Source of the DNA: Nemertoderma westbladi
Lineage: Eukaryota; Xenacoelomorpha; Nemertodermatida; Nemertodermatidae
Direction of reading: 5' to 3'
Length of the DNA: 64,000 bases
Assembly (NCBI GenBank): GCA_032718475.1
Contig: JAUCBJ010005712.1
Coordinates: 81,059-145,058, forward strand
A program made the translations under genes and the position numbers. Below are positions 57,427 to 64,000 of this stretch, piece by piece. The notes under the pieces were generated by a model. That model ran no database searches. It saw nothing but the letters and a program-made list of their open reading frames with translations, and was not told the DNA's origin. The number at the start of each line of letters is the position of its first letter. The first letter of the stretch is position 1.

Positions 57427-59123
57427 CTACCGTTAGTAGGCAGTACAGTACAGTAGGTAGTACCGTTAGTAGGCAGTACAGTACAGTAGGTAGTACCGTT
57501 AGTAGGCAGTACAGTACAGTAGGTAGTACCGTTAGTAGGCAGTACAGTACAGTAGGTAGTACCGTTAGTAGGCCGTACAGTACAGTAGGTAGTACCGTTA
57601 GTAGGCAGTACAGTACAGTAGGTAGTACTGTTAGTAGGCAGTACAGTACAGTAGGTAGTACCGTTAGTAGGCAATACAGTACAGTAGGTAGTACCGTTAG
57701 TAGGCAGTACAGTACAGTAGGTAGTACCGTTAGTAGGCAGTACAGTACAGTAGGTAGTACTGTTAGTAGGCAGTACAGTACAGTAGGTAGTACCGTTAGT
57801 AGGCCGTACAGTACAGTAGGTAGTACCGTTAGTAGGCCGTACAGTACAGTAGGTAGTACCGTTAGTAGGCAGTACAGTACAGTAGGTAGTACCGTTAGTA
57901 GGCCGTACAGTACAGTAGGTAGTACCGTTAGTAGGCAGTACAGTACAGTAGGTAGTACCGTTAGTAGGCAGTACAGTACAGTAGGTATAGTAACGTTAGT
58001 AGGCCGTACAGTACAGTAGGTAGTACCGTTAGTAGGCCGTACAGTACAGTAGGTAGTACCGTTAGTAGGCCGTACAGTACAGTAGGTAGTACCGTTAGTA
58101 GGCAGTACAGTACAGTAGGTAGTACCGTTAGTAGACCGTACAGTACAGTAGGTATAGTACCGTTAGTAGGCCGTACAGTACAGTAGGTAGTACCGTTAGT
58201 AGGCCGTACAGTACAGTAGGTAGTACCGTTAGTAGGCAGTACAGTACAGTAGGTAGTACCATTAGTAGGCAGTACAGTACAGTAGGTAGTACTGTTAGTA
58301 GGCAGTACAGTACAGTAGGTAGTACCGTTAGTAGGCAGTACAGTACAGTAGGTAGTACCGTTAGTAGGCAGTACAGTACAGTAGGTAGTACCGTTAGTAG
58401 GCAATACACTACAGTAGGTAGTACCGTTAGTAGGCAATACACTACAGTAGGTAGTACCGTTAGTAGGCAGTACAGTACAGTAGGTAGTACCGTTTGTAGG
58501 CAGTACAGTACAGTAGGTAGTACCGTTAGTAGGCAGTACAGTACAGTAGGTAGTACCGTTAGTAGGCAGTACAGTACAGTAGGTAGTACCGTTAGTAGGC
58601 AGTACAGTACAGTAGGTAGTACCGTTAGTAGGCAGTACAGTACAGTAGGTAGTACCGTTAGTAGGCAGTACAGTACAGTAGGTAGTACCGTTTGTAGGCA
58701 GTACAGTACAGTAGGTAGTACCGTTAGTAGGCAATACACTACAGTAGGTAGTACCGTTAGTAGGCAGTACAGTACAGTAGGTAGTACCGTTAGTAGGCAA
58801 TACACTACAGTAGGTAGTACCGTTAGTAGGCAGTACAGTACAGTAGGTAGTACCGTTTGTAGGCAGTACAGTACAGTAGGTAGTACCGTTAGTAGGCAGT
58901 ACAGTACAGTAGGTAGTACCGTTAGTAGGCAGTACAGTACAGTAGGTAGTACCGTTAGTAGGCAGTACAGTACAGTAGGTAGTACCGTTAGTAGGCAGTA
59001 CAGTACAGTAGGTAGTACCGTTAGTAGGCAGTACAGTACAGTAGGTAGTACCGTTAGTAGGCAGTACAGTACAGTAGGTAGTACCGTTAGTAGGCAGTAC
59101 AGTACAGTAGGTAGTACCGTTAG
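57427..59123. repeat. 33-bp minisatellite (about 51 units) inside the TIR element
   Basis: The unit is ACCGTTAGTAGGCAGTAC followed by AGTACAGTAGGTAGT, with recurring variants CCGTACAG, CAATACACTACAG and CGTTTGTAGG. Occasional 2-bp longer units (GGTATAGTA near 57987 and 58153) shift the frame. The CGTTTG variant occurs at 58491, 58689 and 58854, spaced 198 and 165 bp (six and five units). Long frames on both strands (plus STVGSTVSRQY; minus PTNGTTYCTVL) follow from the 33-bp period and are not treated as genes. Confidence 0.95.
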
Positions 59124-59162
59124 GCCTACATATAGATAAGATACACTTTGATACATATGACA

Positions 59163-59272
59163 ATTGAGATACAATTTTAATTTCCCTCCAATTTAGTTAA
59201 ATTTCCCTCCAATTTAACACGAGGGCTCGTGTTAGAAAAATATTTTTTTCATGTCCCTTCCCGGGCTCCGTA
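59163..59272 (-). repeat. Right inverted-repeat arm of the TIR element
   Basis: Reverse complement of the left arm: ends in GGCTCCGTA, carries one TAACACGAGGGCTCGTGTTA palindrome, and has two tandem copies of AAATTGGAGGGAAAT (on the minus strand) where the left arm has one. Confidence 0.75.
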
Positions 59273-59278
59273 CAAATC
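59273..59278 (+). repeat. Right copy of candidate 6-bp target-site duplication, CAAATC
   Basis: Partner of 56270-56275, immediately outside the right terminal inverted repeat. Confidence 0.6.
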
Positions 59279-59729
59279 GCCGCAAATTATGGTTTAAGAA
59301 GACAGCGTAAAAACTTTGACTCCCAAAAAGTTACCTTAAAACATAATATCACAACTGCGATGAAATAAAATCGCTAACGGATTATTATTTATATAGGGTA
59401 AATTATTATAGGATGGCGAATCGCATGGATGTGTTGAGTATAGAAATAATACGACGCTCTTATTGGATAATAAGATAAGAGGACAATGTGAGTAAATGAA
59501 GAATAAGTTACAAAATGCAACAGTTGAGTTACAGATAGTTGTGTTGGATATGTTAATTATTATAATATGCTGTAAAAGCAGCCTTGTAGATATATTATAT
59601 ATATATATTAATGAATACATTGTTACGTTTGGATTAGTAGCTCTTTAGGTGCTTTATACCCTGTATGAGTAAATGAGTATGGTCTATGGTGTATCAGGTA
59701 GGGGTACGGAAGCCTCTTAGCGACCAGGA
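59279..59729. other. Unique spacer; no gene supported
   Basis: AT-rich sequence between the transposon and the 19-bp array, with a short (TA)n run near 59589-59608. A 94-codon minus-strand frame at 59336-59620 is composition-driven (Asn, Ile, Ser, Leu rich) and has no recognisable motif. Confidence 0.6.
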
Positions 59730-61014
59730 GACAAACATTAATGAGGGGCACAAACATTAATGAGGGACACATTAATGAGGGACACAAACATTACTGACGG
59801 ACACAAATATTAATGAGGGATACAAACATTAATGAGGGACACAAACATTAATGAGGGGCACATTAATGAGGGACACAAACATTAATTAGGGACACAAACA
59901 TTAATTAGGGACACAAACATTAATGAGGGACACAAACATTAATTAGGGACACAAACATTAATGAGGGACACAAACATTAATTAGGGACACAAACATTAAT
60001 GAGGGACACAAATATTAATGAGGGACACACATTAATGAGGGACACAAACATTAATGAGAGATACAAACATTAATGAGGGACACAAACATTAATGAGGGAC
60101 ACAGTCATTAATGATGGACACAAACATTAATGAGGGATACAAACATTAATGAGGGACACAAACATTAATGAGGGGCACATTAATGAGGGACACAAACATT
60201 AATTAGGGACACAAACATTAATTAGGGACACAAACATTAATGAGGGACACAAACATTAATTAGGGACACAAACATTAATGAGGGACACAAACATTAATTA
60301 GGGACACAAACATTAATGAGGGACACAAATATTAATGAGGGACACACATTAATGAGGGACACAAACATTAATGAGAGATACAAACATTAATGAGGGACAC
60401 AAACATTAATGAGGGACACAGTCATTAATGATGGACACAAACATTAATGAGGGACACAAACATTAATGTAGGACACAAACATTAATGAGGGACACAAACA
60501 TTAATTAGGGACACAAACATTAATGAGGGACACAAATATTAATGAGGGACACATATTAATGAGGGACACAAACATTAATGAGGGATACAAAAATTAATGA
60601 GGGACACAAACATTAATGATGGACACAAACATTAATGAGGGACACAAACATTAATGAGGGACACAAACATTAATGTAGGACACAAACATTAATGAGGGAC
60701 ACAAACATTAATTAGGGACACAAACATTAATGAGGGACACAAATATTAATGAGGGACACATATTAATGAGGGACACAAACATTAATGAGGGACACAAACA
60801 TTAATGAGGGACACAAACATTAATGAGGGACACAAACATTAATGAGGGACACAAACATTAATGAGGGACACAAACATTAATGAGGGACACAAATATTAAT
60901 GAGGGACACAGACATTAATGAGGGACACAAACATTAATGAAGGCCACAAACATTAATGAGGGACACAAACATTAATGAGGGACACAAACATTAATCAGGG
61001 GCACAACATTAATA
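59730..61014. repeat. 19-bp minisatellite (roughly 65 units), unit ACACAAACATTAATGAGGG
   Basis: Tandem units vary at TGAGGG/TTAGGG/TGTAGG, AACATT/AATATT and GACAC/GATAC. Shortened units (GGCACATTAATG, CACACATTAATG) break the 19-bp phase. Higher-order copies are visible: the GATAC-led block at 59819 recurs at 60136 (+317 bp), and the TGTAGG-led block at 60468 recurs at 60675 (+207 bp). Confidence 0.95.
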
Positions 61015-61079
61015 GGAGCACTACAATAATTTATGGTGTGTCATCACCCATAGAAATTAATGTGTTCTATTTTTAAAAA

Positions 61080-61341
61080 GTGACCGCTCGACGCGGCCGC
61101 TCGCCGCTCCTGTGGTGTATCACGGCCTTTAAGTCAATTGAGGAATTCGGGTTTCCTGTACGTTTAGAAACAGACAGGGGAACAGAGAATGGCCTCAGCT
61201 GCAGAGCCCAAGTCTTCTTTCGCAGAGACAGCGAAGCGCATCGGTACATTTCTTATCTTAAAAACCAACGTATCGAGTCATGGTGGGCTATACTTCGCAA
61301 GACATGGAGTAACTTCTGGATAAATTTACTTAAAGATCTTG
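61080..61341 (+). pseudogene. Fragment of an integrase-core (DDE) domain from a transposable element
   Basis: The frame is bounded upstream by a TAA (61074-61076), has no ATG and begins with GTG, so it is a remnant without its N terminus. Numbered from that GTG, residues 25-87 contain FPVRLETDRGTEN (Asp32), then after 33 residues KNQRIESWW (Glu66), then FWINLLKDL. The TDxGTEN and NQRIExWW blocks match the second Asp and the Glu of the catalytic triad in an integrase-core family found in many animal repeat-derived proteins; the first Asp would lie upstream and is missing. Similarity stops at about 61338, exactly where the next segment begins with TGTTAGC. The same frame runs on to a TGA-less end at 61391 in unrelated sequence. 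Its parent element is not identified. Confidence 0.65.
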
Positions 61342-61814
61342 TGTTAGCTTATTCAATCCCGCCAACACCCCATAAAGTTGTAAGCCGATAAGCAATATTG
61401 GGAGCCACGAGATTGGGCAATTAACCAACTCGTGCCATCCCAATAAGAGTGGGAAGGAAGCACACAATAGAGGGTCAGGGGCCAAACCCCTAACCCAAGG
61501 AGAACAGGTGGAGTGAAGGGGAATACTCCACGGGGCGCCAACGAGGGTATCAACCAATCAGAGGGGGGAATGGCATCGATTGAGTAGCAGTAAGGCCAAC
61601 CGTGCAGTATAGCCACTTGGCAGTAATATTACCTATTCAGTTATCTCAGTGCAGCAGTGCTAGCGTAGGGTACAGCCAATTAGTTTAGTTAGGGGATCAC
61701 GGGACTTTAGTTACCGTATCCCGCCTTGTACACATTTACAATATATCCATATCTTATAACCTCCTATTATACACCGAACTTCAGAACTCAGTCACTTTAT
61801 TTCATCCTTATACA
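61342..61814 (+). mobile_element. Candidate 5' LTR of a retrotransposon
   Basis: The segment starts TGTTAGC just after the truncated integrase fragment and can be closed at TTATACA (61811-61814), giving TGT...ACA ends and 473 bp. It contains CCAAT words (near 61553 and 61674), a TATA-like AATATATCCATATCTTATAA (from 61740) and a hairpin. A long open frame follows 172 bp later. The partner LTR would be outside the window, and no clear primer-binding site starting TGG directly follows the ACA (CGGCGGGGACGCG does), so this is an architectural inference. A 75-codon and an 87-codon minus-strand frame here are not credible genes. Confidence 0.4.
61693..61722 (+). promoter_or_regulatory. Hairpin with a 9-bp stem and one bulged base
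   Basis: GGGAT (61693-61697), bulged C, ACGG (61699-61702), loop of 11, then CCGT (61714-61717) and ATCCC (61718-61722). All nine pairs are Watson-Crick. The loop-side CTTTAGTTAC is also complementary to GTAACTAAAG near 61918. Confidence 0.6.
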
Positions 61815-61986
61815 CGGCGGGGACGCGTGGACTAAATTACCACAACCGGATAAATCGGGATCCCTCTTGGATCCCGTCACAGTAACTAAATCGGTGCTGC
61901 TTCCCCAGCTAAACTCAGTAACTAAAGCCAGCTGCCGCCCTAGACAAACTCTATAAACACTAGCCACCGAAATCTGCAGAAGAGAG
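61815..61986 (+). other. Leader upstream of the long plus-strand frame
   Basis: Non-coding in the downstream frame (TAA at 61954-61956). It holds a perfect 8-bp hairpin at 61856-61876 and two AGTAACTAAA words (near 61880 and 61918). If the preceding segment is an LTR, this would be the untranslated leader holding the primer-binding and packaging signals. Confidence 0.4.
61856..61876 (+). promoter_or_regulatory. Perfect hairpin CGGGATCC-CTCTT-GGATCCCG
   Basis: Eight uninterrupted Watson-Crick pairs close a five-base loop, 110 bp before the start codon of the long frame. Confidence 0.7.
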
Positions 61987-64000
61987 ATGAGCGATTCGGG
62001 CGAGACACCACCGCGGACCCCGGACGAAGACCTAACGATCCGCGAGGCCGCGACCAAACGATACAGGCCCACGACGCCGGAGCCATCGATAGTGGGCGGA
62101 CCGGAAGTCGAGGATGAGGGGGGCCTGGAGCTCGAAGCCGAGCCAAGAGAAAGGGAGAGCGAGAAGGAGGGAGAAAGGGCGGAGTCGACACGGGACGGAG
62201 AAAGGCGCGCCGATGTCGCCGGCCAGCTACCGGCCGAGGGCGACGAGCGGCCCACCGAAACGGTGACGGTGGGGCCGACGGTGCGACGCCGGACGCGAAG
62301 AGACGGAACAAAGATCGGTACCGATGTCGCCGGCCAGCTACAGGCCGAGGGCGACGGACGGCCCACCGGAACGGCGACGGTGGAGCCGCCGGTACGACGT
62401 CGAACCCGGAGGGAGAGGGGAGAAGTCGGCGACGAGGACGTCGGGGTTTCTGAGCGACTCCGACGCGCTTACATCGCAACCCGGAGGATACTAAACGATG
62501 CCAAGAAGAAAGGGGCGAAGGTGGACGAGGTGAGACTGAGGAAGCGACTAGGTGAGTCGGATAAACACTTTAGTTATCTAATACACTTTGAGCAGAGAGA
62601 GCTAGCCGAAACGAGGGCACATGAGATTGCCGTGGAACTATTGGAACTGTGGGAGCGTGGGGGTATGGAACCTAGTGTAGGGCCAGTGTACATAGGGCCA
62701 TACTCGGTCGATGCCCGGGGAATAAAACCGGTGGGTTGGAGGGGACTCGAAGGGGGCGAATCCGAGGTTAACTCCGAGGATTCGGCCTCGTCGGTCGGAG
62801 AAAGTTCCGGGAAGCGGGGGAGAGCCAGTGGGTCGGGAAGGCGGAGGGAATCCGTTACAACCGATAAGTCTGCTACATCCTCCGTAAAAGAAAGACGGGT
62901 GAGAGAGATAGAGGCCAGACACCGTCTCAATCTAGCGGTGGAAGCTAATAGAGAAGTAGGTAGACGGCTAGAGGAGGGGAGAGTGATGCTAGAGAGGGAA
63001 GCGGTGTCGATTAAAGAGTTAAGGGAAAGGGGCGAAAGGGCCGCGAGGAACCTTAGGGAGTATGACGAGATGGAGTTGAGGGAAGAGAGGGAACGCGAGG
63101 CGGAACGCGAGAAACGCGAGGCGGAACGCAGGGAGCGTGAGGCGAGAGAGGAAAGTGAACGCAGGGAGCGTGAGGCGAGAGAGGAAAGTGAACGCAGGGA
63201 GCGTGAGGCGAGAGAGGAAAGTGAACGCAAAGAGCGTAAGGCGAGAAGAAGAGAGGGGATTGTGAGAGAGATGGAATTGGTCGAGCAGAGAGAACGGGAG
63301 TCTAGCGAGAAAGTAACAAGAGAGGAGAGTGGCCGAATAGAGTTAGAGAAACGGCGAGAGAAACTCCTAGAGTATACAGCTGTACACGCGCGCGATTTGG
63401 AACGGGCGCGGGCAGGAGTGTCTGAAAGCGGGGCCGGCTCGAGTATTTTTGAGGAGCCGAGGGCCGTAGATACATTTATTAATGCCCCACTGACAGGGAC
63501 CGCACGACAGACCCAAAACTGGTGTGACCGTACGGGCGGGGGGGGTAATAATAATGATGGTACAGTAGGCGTTGTTAATATTGATAATACCGTATGGGAC
63601 AACACTAATCAAACCTTTATTGCAGGAAATACTTTACCTAGTGGTAGTAATTTAAATTTAAATCAGAACAATCCTAGTGTTAATGTAGGAGATAATTCTA
63701 ATATTGATGTAGTTACGCAAAATAATTCAAATAATCAAAATAATAATCCAAATTCGAGCCTACAAAATAATTTAAATAACGCGATCACGCAAAATAATTC
63801 GAATAATTTAAATAATGACCTAAATCCGAATTTACAAAATAATTCGGATAACGTGGCCGCCCAGAGTAATACAAACGATTTTGTTTTGGGCGAGCAAATT
63901 AATTCCGTTTCCAATATGGGTGTTATTAGTGTAGACACGTCGGGCCTACGTAACCAGGGAGCAGAGGGCCTGGTAGGCCACGTAGTTAGTAGACAGGGAG
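61987..64000 (+). CDS. Long partial ORF, probable gag-position protein of a retroelement (3' end outside window)
   Basis: Translation from ATG 61987 (first ATG after the in-frame TAA at 61954, G at -3) stays open for 671 codons to the window edge. Residues 1-158 are acidic, Pro/Arg/Thr-rich and hold a 37-residue tandem duplication (76-112 and 113-149, both starting DVAGQL). Residues 159-257 are the most protein-like part, helical with IHFEQREL, AHEIAVELLELWERGG and VYIGPYSVDARGIKP. Residues 300-460 are Glu/Arg-rich and likely coiled coil, including an 11-residue unit (EAREESERRER) from a 33-bp coding repeat at 63133-63240. From about residue 519 to 640 roughly one third of residues are Asn. 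I recognise no family, and no zinc knuckle, protease or polymerase is reached. Position after a candidate LTR and leader suggests gag; a host gene exon is the alternative. GC-rich DNA switches to AT-rich at about 63545. Confidence 0.7.
   Translation, partial: MSDSGETPPRTPDEDLTIREAATKRYRPTTPEPSIVGGPEVEDEGGLELEAEPRERESEKEGERAESTRDGERRADVAGQLPAEGDERPTETVTVGPTVRRRTRRDGTKIGTDVAGQLQAEGDGRPTGTATVEPPVRRRTRRERGEVGDEDVGVSERLRRAYIATRRILNDAKKKGAKVDEVRLRKRLGESDKHFSYLIHFEQRELAETRAHEIAVELLELWERGGMEPSVGPVYIGPYSVDARGIKPVGWRGLEGGESEVNSEDSASSVGESSGKRGRASGSGRRRESVTTDKSATSSVKERRVREIEARHRLNLAVEANREVGRRLEEGRVMLEREAVSIKELRERGERAARNLREYDEMELREEREREAEREKREAERREREAREESERREREAREESERREREAREESERKERKARRREGIVREMELVEQRERESSEKVTREESGRIELEKRREKLLEYTAVHARDLERARAGVSESGAGSSIFEEPRAVDTFINAPLTGTARQTQNWCDRTGGGGNNNDGTVGVVNIDNTVWDNTNQTFIAGNTLPSGSNLNLNQNNPSVNVGDNSNIDVVTQNNSNNQNNNPNSSLQNNLNNAITQNNSNNLNNDLNPNLQNNSDNVAAQSNTNDFVLGEQINSVSNMGVISVDTSGLRNQGAEGLVGHVVSRQG
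62212..62433 (+). repeat. 111-bp in-frame tandem duplication inside the long ORF
   Basis: GATGTCGCCGGCCAGCTA starts at 62212 and again at 62323, exactly 37 codons apart. Both copies run through GGCGACG...CGGCCCACCG to an Arg-rich end (VRRRTRR), with scattered substitutions, so the duplication is not brand new. Confidence 0.85.
63133..63240 (+). repeat. 33-bp coding repeat (three units plus a partial fourth) inside the long ORF
   Basis: GAGCGTGAGGCGAGAGAGGA begins at 63133, 63166 and 63199; a decayed fourth starts GAGCGTAAGGCGAGA at 63232. It encodes the charged 11-residue coiled-coil unit and keeps frame. Confidence 0.9.

Larger units (their letters stand above)
56276..59272. mobile_element. 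Putative non-autonomous DNA transposon with terminal inverted repeats (2,997 bp)
   Basis: The left end reads TACGGAGCCCGGGAAGGGAC and the right end is its reverse complement. The match continues through CATGAAAAAATATTTTTCTAACACGAGCCCTC for about 50 bp, with one base of length difference in the A run. A second matching block, CTAAATTGGAGGGAAATTAA and on to ATCTCAA, lies at 56468-56500 and inverted at 59165-59197. The left arm has about 100 bp extra, much of it extra palindromes. CAAATC flanks both ends. No transposase is visible inside; the interior holds a possible HECT terminal exon, AT-rich DNA and a 33-bp minisatellite. The superfamily is undetermined; 6-bp duplications are unusual (6-7 bp is reported for Dada elements), so I do not assign one. 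Confidence 0.75.

Noticed and set aside
57381-59174. Repetitive frames with STVGSTVSRQY, PTNGTTYCTVL and LLTVLPTVLYC
   Set aside because: Readings of the 33-bp minisatellite in different frames and strands; 2-bp longer units break them.
59336-59620. 94-codon minus-strand frame with hydrophobic stretches
   Set aside because: AT-rich composition bias only; no motif or supported start.
1-61014. CRISPR array
   Set aside because: Repeats are contiguous with no unique spacers, and the window is eukaryotic.
45757-61014. TTAGGG words in the 45-bp units (CTTAGGGATAG) and in the 19-bp array (AATTAGGGACAC) as interstitial telomere sequence
   Set aside because: Each is a single hexamer within a longer unrelated unit, never tandem TTAGGG.
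61330-61616. 75- and 87-codon minus-strand frames
   Set aside because: They lie in the candidate LTR, overlap each other in different frames and have no domain.
61797-63612. Antisense frames of 189, 179, 343, 94 and 81 codons (Ser/Leu/Arg/Pro-rich)
   Set aside because: They mirror the GC-rich and GAG/CGG-rich codons of the plus-strand frame starting at 61987, which is longer, has a protein-like composition and in-frame repeats.
63735-63938. 67-codon minus-strand frame rich in Phe and Leu
   Set aside because: Antisense of the Asn-rich tail (AAT/AAC codons read as ATT/GTT and similar).

Overview
WHAT IT IS. The window is eukaryotic nuclear DNA and almost certainly metazoan. It holds a seven-transmembrane rhodopsin-class receptor in one exon, an integrase-core fragment of a type I associate with animal transposable elements, a terminal-inverted-repeat (TIR) element, a retroelement-like open frame and about 55 kb of tandem repeats. 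There are no bacterial operons, ribosome-binding sites or CRISPR-type spacers. A marine invertebrate is my guess; the sequence does not fix the phylum. LAYOUT. (1) 1-44613: one continuous satellite array running off the left edge. The basic unit is 18 bp, TAGAATAGAATACACAGA, made of two TAGAA pentamers plus the octamer TACACAGA; units with three or four pentamers (23, 28 bp) are interspersed. Rare variants mark kilobase-scale higher-order copies (2,833 bp and about 10.5 kb). (2) 44614-45756: unique sequence with degenerate short duplications. (3) 45757-53636: a second array with a 45-bp unit (39-bp deletion variants), again with higher-order copies. (4) 53637-56275: mostly unique DNA with a G19 tract and, on the minus strand at 55041-56033, the only intact cellular gene, a peptide-type GPCR resembling urotensin-II/somatostatin receptors. 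(5) 56276-59272: a 3.0-kb segment bounded by inverted repeats and a 6-bp direct duplication, read as a non-autonomous DNA transposon. It carries a possible HECT-domain terminal exon and a 33-bp minisatellite. (6) 59730-61014: a 19-bp tandem array. (7) 61080-61341: an integrase-core fragment, cut off where a TGT...ACA-bounded segment (a candidate LTR) begins. (8) 61987-64000: a long plus-strand open frame, at least 671 codons and cut by the window edge, with charged coiled-coil and Asn-rich parts; it is best read as the first, gag-position ORF of a retroelement. HOW THE PARTS RELATE. Apart from the receptor, the window is a repeat-rich, transposon-invaded landscape. The very long apparent reading frames in the 18-, 45- and 33-bp arrays follow from repeat periods divisible by three and a scarcity of stop codons; I do not regard them as genes. 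No multi-gene pathway or defence system is visible. The items most worth follow-up are the 61987-64000 frame with its structured leader, the TIR element with tandem subterminal palindromes, and the higher-order structure of the satellite.
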